From Cladopsammia gracilis (lineage: Eukaryota > Cnidaria > Anthozoa > Scleractinia > Dendrophylliidae): DNA of 64,000 nucleotides. The notes below the pieces were generated by a model. That model saw only the letters and a program-made list of their open reading frames with translations, did not search any database and was not told the DNA's origin. Location: the NCBI GenBank assembly GCA_022457155.1, contig JAJGOT010000287.1:758501-822500 (forward strand). Reading direction: 5' to 3'. The translations under genes and the position numbers were made by a program. Positions 31,890 through 43,299 of the stretch are shown here, piece after piece. Positions within the stretch are counted from its first letter, which is position 1, and each line of letters begins with the position of its first letter.

Positions 31890-33047
31890 ACGCAATTGAT
31901 TGTAACGTTATACGTCCCCGGCTATACGTCTACATCATCAAAAAGAGAACCCGATGAAAACTTCGTGTTCAGTTAGAGGCAGGTCAAGCGGCAACTAAAT
32001 CTTCTCTAAGCGGGGGAAGAAAATTAAAAAGTTGTCATTGCGTGTTAACTGTCACGACCTTTAAGATCTAAGCTGATAGAATTTCAATCAAAACAGAAAG
32101 AAACTAGGGCACTGTTTTTTTTTTCCCGCAATCCCGTTTCCTCGTTAAACTTTTCCTCCCTCCGCCTCGCCCTGGATCAGTAAGCCGAAGAGTAATTTTT
32201 TTTATCATTGATCACGTAGTCTTAATTTCATTGCGATTTATAGTCTGAAACAAAAGAAGACATGCAAAAGAAAGCCGTATTTTAATAGAAACAGTTGAAG
32301 GGATACTCTTCAAATGAGCATGATAGCATCGGATCACTAAGATTGAAGTGGATTTGTACATATTCACTCGATTTAAATGTTCTTGGCATTCCGGGCAGCT
32401 TAACAATCAAAATGAAATTTGTGGCTGATTTTAAACATTTTACAATATCATCACAGTATCATTTTAATTTGGAATTCTGGAAAAGAATAGTATGTTCCGG
32501 TTGAAGGAGTATTAATTACCGTGTAATTAGATGTAATTAGTCAATTGTATTTATAAAGTACTCTGCCAACTTCATTGGTTTCGTACCCTATAATCCATCC
32601 CAGATGTTTAAAGCCTGTAAATCGTTGTTATTTCGCAAACCATTGGAAAATTCCTCTGAACACACTGTTTGGCGGATTATTTGGAATTTATCGAATTCTT
32701 CTGATATTCTACTGGGTGGCGTATCGGAGTTTGCTAATCGCATTAAGTTATCACGGTTAATTTTCTTAGCGATCAGTTGCTACAGTTGTACTCAGCCCTA
32801 ATAAGTTTGTCTGTTTACGAACAATATATAATCCCAGGTGTAATTGAAAGTGTAAATACCAACAACAGCTCCAACAATTGTAGCTTATTAAAATATTGTT
32901 ATTATTATTGTTATTATTGTTATTGAAATAACAATCATAATATACTACCATCCTTATAAAAGAACTGTTGTTTCAACCAGTCAGATTTGTCGACGCCATA
33001 TCAGATCATTAGATAGTCACAGGGTTCGCATTTCTGTTGCGCCCTCC
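31890..33047. other. Intergenic stretch, no gene seen
   Basis: Short simple repeats (TTATTATTG type) occur near 32897-32930. No supported gene or RNA is visible. Upstream regulatory DNA of the Ras-like gene is expected at the left end. Confidence 0.4.
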
Positions 33048-33848
33048 CTAGCCTGTTTCAGGCTCTCAGATAGTGGGGGCGAGCGAAAAATGTTGGAGGG
33101 AGCGAAGAAAATCAAAGGCTCCTTAGAGCCAACCCGTGAATTTGAAATGCTAGCGTAAAGCAATATTGCTGTAAGCTTATGTTTTCACTCTGTCACGGTT
33201 CAGTATTTTTTTTTAAATTAAACGTAAGGATTTTTGACAAACGCAAAAAATAAAAATACAGTACATCACTTTCATAATAATGTTCATTCCGAAGAAGAAA
33301 GAAAAAAAACAAAAGAAGAACGGCCCGAGCGAGATTCGAACCTGGGCCTTTCGAATGAAAGTCCACGCTTTACACCACTCGACCACCGTGACCACTGAAT
33401 TGAAACGGGATAAATTTTATTATTTTAAAGCAGATAACCATCAAAACGCGTGTCTCAGTTGAAAATTCCTTTTAGATCGATTTTAACGTTGCATTAAAGA
33501 CTCCAAATGAGAAACATCTATAAGCTTATTGTTGTTTATATTCGTTTACAACAATTTAGTTATTGTTATCGCTGGATTCACGCTGTTCTTGTTGCAAAAC
33601 GCATTCGTAACAAAGCATTACGTCACTAAGTTTACAGCTGATGGAGTGAGCGAGTGACTCATTTCATATCTGTCGCCGTTACCGATAACCCGTTCATTAC
33701 GCATGCGCGTATATTCACGGGTTAAAAACGAGGGAGAGGGGCGGGGGAAGGGGCGGCGCCCCTCCATCTCTCAGTCCCCACTTGCGTTTTCTTCGCGCGC
33801 TGCAACTTTTTCACTCGCCCCCACTATCTGAGAGCCTGGAACAGGCTA
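33048..33848 (-). mobile_element. Composite inverted-repeat element containing a tRNA-derived SINE
   Basis: AGCCTGTTTCAGGCTCTCAG at the left is matched by the reverse complement of CTGAGAGCCTGGAACAGGCT at the right, each continuing through the GGGGGCGAG block. Inside, about 33325-33400 on the minus strand is tRNA-like: GGTGGTCGAGTGGTG as A-box and GGTTCGAATC as B-box, followed by a pyrimidine-rich tail. The adjoining 33530-33720 matches the repeat at 16510-16700 in opposite orientation. Confidence 0.6.
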
Positions 33849-34465
33849 CGCCCTCCCGAGCTTTGGAATGTTAAGAGGGTCTGAATGGGGGGGTCCACGT
33901 GTCGGTTGTCGGTTAAAATTTTTGACCTTTGTCGTTTGTCGGTAAATCTCAGTTAATAATTAAAAATGCAAGATCATGCAAGTCAATTATTCACATTTTT
34001 ATGTAATTTGCGCAGTTTTAAGACTTTAAACTCTAGACGAAGTGTAAAACTTGTAATAATTCATTATTTGATTGTACTTAAACCTAGTTAACTCTGTTTT
34101 TTAGCAACGTGATTCGTCTACCCCACTTTTATTTGCAAATCTAGTATACCGATAAAATCACCAAAGCTTTTATTCTAGATGTGAATTTGTTTTCCTGTCG
34201 ATTACAGGGCATCGAAGTAAATCAAGAGAGGTAAATTTGACAAGAGTGAAATGCCCACTTTAGTCTTTGGGATACGTAAATTTTTTTCGGTACGGAGGTC
34301 TTTTTTTTTTCCACAAACACCTATTACACTTATTATTCAACGGCTGTCGTGGCTTTACTGTTGGGTTTCTTTGGGGTTTTTGCCAACAATTTCACTGCCA
34401 TACGTATCAATCTGCACCGTTTAATGGATCTTTAATGATTTTAAAACTATTATTACCTCTTACCG

Positions 34466-34885
34466 TCACATGACGAGACGCACAAATGCGCGAATAGCCA
34501 TGCCGGATCGTGTAATACACGCTCTGATGACAAGCTCTGAATGTTCTTCAAAATCTGATTCCTCGTCATCCGAATCTGTCTCATACTCATCAATTTGTAC
34601 TTCGCTGTGATCCTCAAACACCTCAGTAACATCCCCTTCGTCCACAAATTGTATGCTAACAACGCGTTGTGGTACTGAATTCGCTGATGATACATTGTTT
34701 TCCTCAGGGAATCGAAGTCTCTCTTCAGACTCGTCGGTGCGATGGACAGCGTAGACAGCTGGCGGCAAGGCCCCAGCCTTGTCTTTTATGGTCTCGCTCC
34801 TAACCGTCCGTTGGCGTACTGGTCTATAACTCTCTAGCCACTCTTTGATCTGTCCTTCCAACAGGGGAGTATTCTGCGCGACCAT
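34466..34885 (-). CDS. Hypothetical acidic 139-residue protein, possibly retroelement-derived
   Basis: The frame from ATG at 34885 is open to a TGA or TAA at 34466. The N-terminal half is charged (EGQIKEWLESYRPVRQRTVR). Residues about 80-118 are very acidic (VQIDEYETDSDDEESDFEEH). The last 20 residues contain ITRSGMAIRAFVRL, which resembles the TRSGR..RPP.RL tail found at the C-terminus of some retrotransposon polyproteins. I do not recognise a functional domain. It lies close to the left end of the candidate TTAA element. It may be a remnant or a small spliced gene. Confidence 0.35.
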   Translation of the reverse strand: MVAQNTPLLEGQIKEWLESYRPVRQRTVRSETIKDKAGALPPAVYAVHRTDESEERLRFPEENNVSSANSVPQRVVSIQFVDEGDVTEVFEDHSEVQIDEYETDSDDEESDFEEHSELVIRACITRSGMAIRAFVRLVM

Positions 34886-36060
34886 GCGCGTCGACGCTGA
34901 CCCGTGAATTCATTATTGCTGGCTCGCTTCAGGGCAAAATTGCGGCAAAATTCGAATTCCAACATGTATCACGCTATCATTTCGTTTGTCTTTCTAACAC
35001 TTTTATGGTGTTACTCAGAATATGGAAATACGAAAATAAAATGTGTAATATACAGAAAAGTCATTTCTTTTAATCGAATGAAACGGAGCAGGCCAGCTGC
35101 TTCGTATTTGGACAAAATTCCGCTCTCGTCGCGTCCAAATTGCAACAACGCGCGTATCTGTGGTAAAATACAAACAAGTTTTATAATGTCTTGTTCGATT
35201 TTGCCAGCTAATTTAATATGACAGGATGATAATAGCATTAGTGAGGCTCAGCATGATAGAAATACTTATGTGATACTCTTCCTAGATTTTTCACAAAAAC
35301 ATATTAATAAATATTCATTAGCTAAGAAATTCTAGGCTTAATCTAGCAGGCAATATTCCCGAAAATATGCCACCGATTACTTTGAAATAAAAAGAAATAC
35401 TTAGAAATGAGTTCGATACGCGTATTGAATTTTCATCAACGCTTGTCGAGTGCGAAATTCATTAAGAATATTACCAGAGACTATGCCTAGCAAAAGTGTG
35501 GTCATACTTTCAAGAAAGCATCGAAATATTTTTACCGATTTTGGGGCTAATAAAACCCACAAAAAACAAAGAAGGAAAGGACGATAAAACTAGTTCTAAT
35601 GTCCAAACTGTGATACTCTATCTACGATTACGGGAAATTCACTGTCAACTAAGTCTAAAATAAGGTTTCACACATATTTTCGAGCTGGATTTCTCTGAAA
35701 GAGAACCACCGATTTACATTCTTATATGTCATGAACAAACTAGAATACTAAAACTTACCATAAGACAGGGTTTTGAAGCAGTAGCCTTCGTTATACATCA
35801 GATATCCACCTCGAAAAACCCAAGCAAGCCACAACGTGCCGGTGTCAGTCCCGTAAATGGCATATTTGTTTAGCAATTTAGAACTCAACTGTGTTCTTTC
35901 GCTCGCTGATTCCATCCACAATTACACATCAAAAGCCCATTTGGCTATTTCTTGGATTGTTGAGTGTATAAAATCCTTTTACGGTGCACAACTGGCGCAC
36001 GTTTTGACACACTCGGTAATCTTTCTCCGCCATTGATCACCAAAACAAGACAAGTGCCTA

Positions 36061-36225
36061 AGGGCCAGGTCGCACTACAGTCAAAAACAAAACTTAGCCC
36101 GTGCAAAATGACATAAAAACAAAAACATTCCACAAAAAGCGTGTCCCACCGGAGCGGTTTCTTTTGTTTTCCTCGATTTTCGCACGGGCGGATTTTTGTT
36201 TTTTATTGTAGTGCGACCAGGCCCT
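36061..36225. mobile_element. Harbinger-type MITE with TAA target duplication
   Basis: The ends GGGCCAGGTCGCACTACA and TGTAGTGCGACCAGGCCC are inverted repeats, flanked on both sides by TAA in a TAAGGG...CCCTAA setting. Inner copies of GCCCGTGC/GCACGGGC extend the hairpin. The 3-bp TWA-type duplication and GGGC end suit PIF/Harbinger. It lies inside the candidate TTAA element, between its two reading-frame regions. Confidence 0.65.
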
Positions 36226-36389
36226 AAGATGCAATGCGCATGCGCAGCAGAATACTCCCCTGTTTGTCCTTCCATAGCTGGTGTTATGTCCTCACTTGGC
36301 AAAGGTGTCATCATATAGCAGAAAGGGGCATGGCAGATTGAGGGACCGGATAGTATGATTTGTCATGCGTGTAGTACTTTGCTGCCCAT

Positions 36390-38011
36390 CTAGTAGATGT
36401 GCGCTTCAGAGTTTCCTTGCAAATTGTTCCAAAATCCTGCGCATATGTAAGTATCGTCCATCACGTTCTTGTATAGCCTGTCCATCCCCTTTTCAAGCAA
36501 AGACACAGATACTTGTGTCTTCTGTGAAACAGTTCCCTGTGGACCATTGGTTGCAGAAGCCTCGCTCAACTGGTAGCGTTCCTTCACCTTACTCACAGTA
36601 TCTTTTATATAGTTGTCAATCTTTGTCACGTTCTCTTTTGCTTGTTTCAAGGACACTCCTTCAGGTTTCATACTCTTAGAATGAATTCCAAAGGTATCGT
36701 AAAGGGAAACAAGAATCTCCAGAAAAGATATCATCTCTGAGAGGCTCGTCGCAATCTTCACTTTTCCAGCGGCAACATTTGTAACAAACAAAGTCTTGTC
36801 TACGGAGCTTGTCCCCTCGATTTGTTTGAATGAGCATGAATCTTGTGTCTTGTGTCTTGTAGCCACTTCCTATCAAAGCTCGAACCGAGTTATCATCAGG
36901 GTTATACTGCATGACCTTTCCCGCCTTTGTATCCGTGTACACTACCTTCCCGTTCAAGGCGCATACTTGGTTTACCTTAGAGCAAGGAAGAATCGAGTTG
37001 CATACAGCTTGTGTCACCGTCTTTGTGCTAAGTTCCACCTTGGCTCGAGGCTCCTGAGAAGAATGCGCATTGGCCAAGTAGAGTAATAGACAAAAGGTTT
37101 ACGATGCTGGATGGCAGTGAATTTCGTAGCATTGCAGTGAATGGTCACTCCATCAAATGTCAATGCTATCTGATAGACATATTGACTCTCGTCATCACTA
37201 CAAAATAACAAATCATTGCTTGCAGCACAGATAGAGAAGGTTTACTAAGACGATTAGGATGTATCTGGTCGTGTTCCGCACAGTCAATGCTCTTAGAAAT
37301 GGCACCCAAGTGGTCGTTAAGTCTGGCGCAAAACGGGAACCGTTCCATCCGTTGGGGGAGATAGTGACTCAGAAGTGACTCATCGCTTGAGTGACTTTGT
37401 ACTTATTTTCACTTTTCCCTTGAAGTCGACAAAATAAATTGTTGATTTTCCCCTTTCGCACAAGAATGTAATCTCATCGATGAAGCACAAGTTCCTAGCG
37501 TCCCCGCTCAGTCCATCTCGCACAACAGAGACATCAGTGCTGGCTGGTGCAATCTTATTGTTAGGAGTCTTGATAAACCTATCTCAAAGTTGTAATCAAG
37601 CGCAAGGATCGAGCCTGTTGGGCCATTAGAAACGGCAATCGGGTGACGGCATACACCGCGTTGGTTACTTGTCCAAAATCTGTATTGTTCTGGTACGATG
37701 GTATGCACAACGAACTTAACGTCCTCCAGCACTTTGAGAACTTCTGGCCGTGTTAAACGAATAATGGGTTCGACAGCCATTCTGTCTTCATTCCCAACAC
37801 ATCCAAGTGAAAGCAGCTTTCGAAGCTTCTTTTTGATAAACGCCTCCGCATTGTCACGTAAGCTTCGAAGCAACACGAGATTGCTAAATTCACCGTCTAA
37901 GATGATAAACCAGTTCGACCAGCTGCACTTACAGCTTTTTCCAACGTGAACGACATCTGGCAAGGGAACTACCAATTCTAATTCCGGTGGCAGTTCCTTG
38001 TTATCTGCCAT
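36390..38011 (-). pseudogene. Decayed gene for a beta-propeller-like protein with helical C-terminus
   Basis: Reading from ATG at 38011, the first 167 residues are open (MADNKELPPELELVVPLPDV...) and include blade-like phrases such as NGPTGSILALDYNFEIGLSR. The frame breaks at about 37510, resumes with ARNLCFIDEITFLCE and STIYFVDFKGKVKI, breaks again near 37400 and 37190, then continues (DESQYVYQIALTFDGVT; CALNGKVVYTDTKAGKVMQY). The final stretch (about 36390-36800) is helical (KQAKENVTKIDNYIKDTVSK). Blade phrases of the LxxxxYFxD type recall NHL/YWTD propellers. At least three frame breaks with no splice sites mark it as a pseudogene. Function is unknown; its position inside inverted ends suggests mobile cargo. 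Confidence 0.6.
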
Positions 38012-38039
38012 TTTGAATTTATATGCAAATGCGCTTGAA

Positions 38040-39460
38040 ACTTTTAAAGCGTGAAAATATCAAGCAAAACTGCATTTGAATGAAAAGTTCGATCTCTTTA
38101 TTGCCGAGGAGTTAGTCAGAGTTATTTGCAGGGAGAAATATTTTAAGTCCAAGGAAACTTTCTGTGGCAATTTAATGATAATTTGTGAGACCTATGAAAT
38201 GTTTTGAACACTTATATTTCAAACATAAAAAAACATGTTAAAAAATGTTTTCGCGATTTATTCAAAATCGAACAGTTTAATTTGTTTGAAATTTTCCCAT
38301 TTTGTGTGCAACGATGTGTAGATTATAGTGCATTTATTCGCTTGTCGCGGGTTGTCCCAAAATCGAAAGATCTTTGGGAAAAACTGTTTTTCGCCATATT
38401 TGTTTACCGTTGCTATGGAAACGCTGATTACCATAAAAAGAGCATCATCCAAAACTTTCATCCAAGCCTAATATCTGGTATGAAATTCAGATTTATTGAG
38501 CTAAAGTAAGATTATGTATAAGCACATTCAAAAAGGGAAGTGTGACCCAAAAAAACTACTTCGAGTCACCTTAAGCGCCGTCAATATAATGCAGTATTGC
38601 CGTCTCAAAATCGAAATTAGTTTTGTATACAACTGTTTTACGGGCAAAAAGAAAGCAAAACTGAAGATAACTTGTGCTGATCAAAACTAAAATTCTTACT
38701 ATTCACAAGCTGACGTTCACGACGTTTGTACGCGTAATCAGATTTTTGCTTTGCAAAAAGAGTTTCGAAAACACCGACTTTTCACGGATCTTCACGCCAT
38801 AAACTGCTCATTGAAACAAAAAAATTCAAAAGAACATCTTTTTGAAGTTTTTCAAAGTTACAAATATCGATAAAATGAGTAAATAATGCAAACTTGCCGT
38901 GTTTTTAGCTCAAAAGTTTTTTTTTCAAAATTATGGTGGCGTGATTAGCTTTAACTTTCAATAGAAAGGATCATTTCATTGAATACAGTGTTGTTTTGTC
39001 TACCAAACTTGACACCGTAATTAACATTTTAGCCGTTACTTTCAAGATAGTTTGAAGCTTTTCTTTTCTGGAGAAGGAACCATTAAATTGCCGCGGGACG
39101 TTTTCAACCAATCACAGGCTGACTTTTGAGACGTCAATACGACTTTATATTGACGTATCAAAAGCAGGTAAAAGTTTAGGCAAAAGTATCTGAGAATCAC
39201 GACACAACAGCAGGGCGTCTCGTCGGCTCGCTTATACGGGCCGCTGTTCTAGAAATGAGCCCGCCGCTGCTCTCCGAAAAGGAGGATCCCGGGGCTTTAA
39301 AGTAATTTGAAGACAGGAAATTCTATAATTGACGAAATTTGGAATTAATGTGGTTACGTCTGGTGAAATAGAGCCCACCAAAGGATCTGGACATTTCCTG
39401 CGCTAAAAATAAATTCAAAATACTCTTCTTTCTGAATACAAACATCTCTATAACGTCGGA
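38040..39460. other. Non-coding stretch inside the candidate TTAA element
   Basis: AT-rich with no supported gene. A short inverted repeat GACGTCAATACGAC/ATTGACGTATC lies at about 39138-39160. CCAATCA at 39108 and a GC-rich block near 39210-39300 could be promoter-like, but nothing decisive is visible. Confidence 0.35.
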
Positions 39461-39464
39461 CCAT

Positions 39465-39570
39465 GTCGGCTGTCGGTTAGAATTTATTTGTCGCTAGTCG
39501 GTAATTTTTTCCTCGTTTTGTCGGTAGTCAGTAATATTTTTCGCCGTTTGTCGCTAGTCGGTTAACCCCA
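39465..39570 (+). repeat. GTCGGT-type short tandem repeat
   Basis: TTTGTCGSTAGTCGGTAATTTTT recurs three to four times with drift. A smaller cluster with the same word is at 33900-33950. Both lie just inside the TTAA-bounded ends. Confidence 0.75.
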
Positions 39571-39955
39571 TTCACACCCTCTGTTAACACTAAGCAAAAC
39601 TAACTAAAACTTTTATCTCTTTCTTATCTCTTTTATATCCTGTCTACAGAGACTTGCATTGTAATTCTTTGTCATTTATACGTGTGTTTCGGCAAATCTT
39701 GTTAAGAGCGAGGCGTCTCCTTAAATTTTTCCTCTCGCATCTCAACGCCTGGATCAGGATGTAATTTCTTCAATCACATTGCTCTAGGCATAAAACGGTG
39801 CAAACTGCATTTTTGTGGCAAATACATATTGAAGTGAAGGGTTGCACAAGGTCAAAGTTGGCCGGCCAGGTAATTTATAAACATCATGTGATATGGAATC
39901 TGCGGATTAAGGCTATCAGTTTCTGTGGATGTATTTGCCCGTGTACCCGTTGAAG

Positions 39956-40062
39956 TAGCCTCCCACGCAGACGTTCTTAGGGCTCTTTACGCAATCTTTC
40001 CTCCCCTTCGTGGGGAGGAAAGATTACGTGACGAGCCCTAAGGACGTCTGCGTAGGAGGCTA
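39956..40062. mobile_element. Mutator-like MITE, copy 2, with 9-bp target duplication
   Basis: The element starts TAGCCTCCCACGCAG, ends CTGCGTAGGAGGCTA and folds as a hairpin around a short GGGGAGGAAAG-type loop region. CCGTTGAAG flanks it at 39947-39955 and 40063-40071. The ends and the inner CGTGACGAGCCCTA word match the copy at 22909-23025, so both come from one family. Confidence 0.85.
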
Positions 40063-40861
40063 CCGTTGAAGTAGACGGTAGCAAATATGCAACTTCCGTT
40101 ACTCGGCGGGAAACGTTTCTTAGTACTCCCGCTGACCAGTGTATAGGGCTTCAAGCCCTGGAAAATTAAGATCGATCTGTGGACTTGAAATGAATTTTTC
40201 AAGATTTAGGAAAACGCTACAGCACGGTTAATGTTGGTTTTAAATTTGTGAAGTTTCACTGCCATGTCACTCAAAAGTTCACATAAATCAAATTTTGTTT
40301 CGAATTAAATCAAAGGGCTTTATGAGCCGTCTCGTGAATACGTAACAACGTAAGGTTCACAGATCGTTTTAATTTTCCATACTGAGTTTGAAGTCAAAGA
40401 ATTGAAAAAACGACCAAGCGTGACATAAATATGCATTGTGTGAAACGAGACTGTCTGGACAACTGAATGACGTAATTACACTGGGAAATTACAAAAACGT
40501 TTACTTCTGTGTGATTAATCTAGTGAAAATTTGAATGACTGCCCCGTATACCATATCTCGCTAAACGCTTTGCGTATTCATGACATAAAAACATGTCTTA
40601 GCGTGACACAATACGCATTGCTTGAAATAAGAGAGGACTGGATGGTGCAATGTTTTAAATTTGTTTACTCCGGCATCAATTCTTTGACTGCTCTGTGTAA
40701 CAACAAAAAGCTTAGACCGAGTTTTGCAAACATTAACTCCAGGCTTTTAAAGCTGCTCTTGCATGAACCTAATTTTTCTCAGACTACATTTGTATAGGTA
40801 AAAAATAAACCAGTTTTTGAAGCAGTGACTTAAAAACCTGTCATAGCGTGACAGGATAGGC

Positions 40862-41261
40862 GTTTGATGAGAAATAGAACACAAACCGCGGTGATAAACA
40901 TATCGAACCTATTCATTTTTTGATAAAAACTTGACGTTTCGTATGCTACTACATACATTTTCAAAAGTGACCGTTAGTGTTAAAAACGATACTAATATAG
41001 TAGTAAAAAGGGACTGGGACCGAGACTAAGTACAAAACTTAACAGTTGATCTATAAAAAGAAACAGCTAATTAATAAAGCATCAGCTTCTCGCTACTGAC
41101 GTTTGCATTAAAAGCTGGCTTTAGTTCTTCTATAAACAATGTTTGTTTGATTTTTACTTTTGAAAATGTATGTAGTAGCATATGAAACGTCAAGTTTTTA
41201 TCAAAAATGAATAAGTTCAATATGTTTATCACCGCGGTTTGTGTTCTATTTCTCATCAAAC
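40862..41261. mobile_element. 400-bp inverted-repeat element with roughly 100-bp arms
   Basis: GTTTGATGAGAAATAGAACA at 40862 and TGTTCTATTTCTCATCAAAC ending at 41261 are exact complements. The arms continue through ACCGCGGTGATAAACATAT and ACTTGACGTTTC to about 40965/41155 with few mismatches. It sits between the two copies of the local duplication. Confidence 0.8.
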
Positions 41262-41407
41262 TTCAATGGCCCAAGAATAAAAGTCTTTAGGATAGGCGTT
41301 GTTTGTCATAGAGTGTACGCATTGTTTGAAATACGAGACGACTGGATGATTTAAATTTGTTTACAGTACTCATCAATTTTTTGACTGCTCTGTGAAACGG
41401 CAAAAAG

Positions 41408-41515
41408 TAGACTACGAGCAGTCTCTCTTTCCCAGCTTAGTCCGTCGAGCGAGAAACGAAAAAACATTAGCGAACGGATAATGGCCGCGCGAAACTGGGG
41501 GCGAGGCGTAGTCTG
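41408..41515. mobile_element. 108-bp hAT-like MITE with 8-bp target duplication
   Basis: The ends are TAGACTACG and CGTAGTCTG. GCAAAAAG flanks it at 41400-41407 and 41516-41523. The paralogous block at about 40705-40720 reads CAACAAAAAGCTTAGACC without the insert and so shows the empty site. An 8-bp duplication is typical of hAT elements. Confidence 0.85.
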
Positions 41516-41619
41516 GCAAAAAGCTTAGACCGAGTTTTGCAAACCTTAACACACGCTTTTAACTAATTTTTCTCAGACTACATTTGTGAACTTTTTTCTG
41601 ATTTGTGAAGGTACTTAGC

Positions 41620-42877
41620 GTGACAGGATACGCTTTGCTTGTAATAAGAAAGATCAGTGGATGGCGTAATGTGCGGAGAATCTATACTTAGCAATTCTTT
41701 GTTTCAGTGTAACATGTATCAGAAAACTCCTCAGAGAAACATCAAAAGGTTTGTCCATCTGCATGCAGTGAGGACTGCTTTAAACAAAAGCTGCGACAGG
41801 AGACAAATAAACCGATCTTTGATTCAGGGGAAAGTTCCGCACATTTATTTTTGTTATATATTGGCATAAATAACAAAAGCCTTATGTCAAAACATTCTGC
41901 AGCTATGAATTTTTTGGTGAAGAATCTTTTATTTATAACGTTTCGTATTCACGAGTTGGCTTATGGAAGTCTTTGATTATTAATTAAGACGAAGCCGGAG
42001 ATCCTATGGTACAACTTATTACGCGGTACAAGGATGTTCTAGCTTTTGAGTTTGTAGATGAAATCTAGAAGTGAGCCCATTGGAATGAAAGCTATTGAAC
42101 TGTGCTGTGCTGTTGTTGTTTTGATTTTACACCACAGTGAACTGTGTGTTAGCCGGACATTCCCAGGACAGCTCTACCTGTCCGTTTTATAGAGAGTTTA
42201 ATTACAGATGAACAAGTGATTCGGCCCGAACATGCCAATAATTAATGTCCGTCTTAAGAGGTGTCCATTATACTAGGGTTCTGACCCTAGTCGAAGTTTA
42301 TTATTGGGCGGGAATTACTTTAATGCTCCCATGCAGGGGAACAGAACCAACCCCCATTTCCTTCTCGAGGCAGGACAGGAACAAGCCATTTCACCCATAG
42401 CCCGTTCTGTGCTCTTCTCAGTTCAGAATTCGTTTGGGAAGATTTTCAGCGACCGCTAATTGTCCTTAACTGAAAAATTCCTGAATTGAGGTATACAAAA
42501 ACTTGTGCAACTGAAGAAGACCGAGAAAAATTGGCCATGTGGAAAAATGAAACCAATATATGTTTAGGTTCAGTTTCTGACAATATTTCCACCAACACGA
42601 AAATTAACATTTACATTTACATGTATTTGGTCGGTAAAAACCGTTAGGTTATCACACCAACCGTAAAAAAATAAATAAATAAATGAATAAAAATAAGTAA
42701 ATTAATAAGTAATAAGTAAATGAATAGGGCATTTAATAAGCTTTAATACATCGTTTTGCCATAAAAGTTAGAATACTTTTAAAAAATAATTAAGTTAAAA
42801 ATTACATACGCAATGCGATAGCTACAACACCCATCCCAAGTGACTAAACAAGCAGGTCAGCTGAGCGGGGGCGACGG
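41620..42877. other. Intergenic stretch, no gene seen
   Basis: No gene is supported. AATAAATAAATGAATAA-type simple sequence lies at 42665-42730. Bases 42140-42290 include GACAGCTCTACCTGTCCG and CTAGGGTTCTGACCCTAG, a probable eroded relative of the TTAAGCGG-type mariner MITEs. Confidence 0.35.
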
Positions 42878-42886
42878 GAAGATTTC

Positions 42887-43075
42887 AGACTCGTACCCAG
42901 TCGCTTCTTTGCATTTGCGTTGTGATTTATGGGAAGGATTTAGTGAGTTCGCGGTGCATCGAGGGAAGGACAGATATAAGGTCTCCGTCCTTCCCAAGCG
43001 CCTCTGCGCGCGTCAATTTCTCTTCCCATATTACTTTGCGAATGAAATAAATAAGTGACGACTGGGTACGAGTCT
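42887..43075. mobile_element. 189-bp MITE with 9-bp target duplication
   Basis: It starts AGACTCGTACCCAGTCG and ends CGACTGGGTACGAGTCT. GAAGATTTC flanks it at 42878-42886 and 43076-43084. The ends differ from the TAGYCTCC family, so this is a second family with a Mutator-like 9-bp duplication. The interior includes a GGGAAGGA/TCCTTCCC pairing. Confidence 0.85.
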
Positions 43076-43299
43076 GAAGATTTCAGTGTTTGCTTGTACA
43101 GTCGTGATTTTGAAAATCTCTCGCGTCCATGGCGCGCGATGAAAATCACTAGTAAGGCCACATTTGTCGTACACGACAGTTGAACAAGTCGCAAGAAATT
43201 GCAATCGTCTCATTTACTGGGACACAGAAAGTAAATACTTGTCGCGGGCTCTTTCACCGGCGGAAAACCAACAAAAAGTTGTCGAGAAATAAGCAAATA

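Larger units (their letters stand above)
33871..39587 (-). mobile_element. Candidate 5.7-kb TTAA-bounded DNA transposon with cargo ORFs
   Basis: TTAAGAGGGTCTGAATGGGG at 33871-33890 faces CCCCATTCACACCCTCTG followed by TTAA at 39584-39587. The two ends are inverted repeats of about 16-18 bp with one mismatch and a 2-bp offset. TTAA duplication is typical of piggyBac and Kolobok elements. GTCGGT-type short repeats sit just inside both ends, but in the same rather than opposite orientation. The interval holds one acidic ORF and a decayed beta-propeller-like gene, both minus strand, and no recognised transposase. Two separate mini-elements happening to flank the interval is the main alternative. 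Confidence 0.4.
40432..41605 (+). repeat. Local direct duplication, about 250-bp copies
   Basis: About 40590-40800 and 41305-41595 share TACGCATTG.TTGAAAT, GACTGGATG, TTTAAATTTGTTTAC, TTTGACTGCTCTGTG, AAGCTTAGACCGAGTTTTGC and TTTTTCTCAGACTACATTTG in order. Weaker copies of the GCGTGACA...ACGCATTG phrase occur near 40430 and 41620. The second copy carries an extra 108-bp insertion. There is no clear coding content. Confidence 0.8.

Noticed and set aside
33325..33400. Functional tRNA-Ser-like gene on the minus strand
   Set aside because: Boxes are good but the ends do not form an acceptor stem, and a diverged copy at 16751-16806 shows a repeat family.
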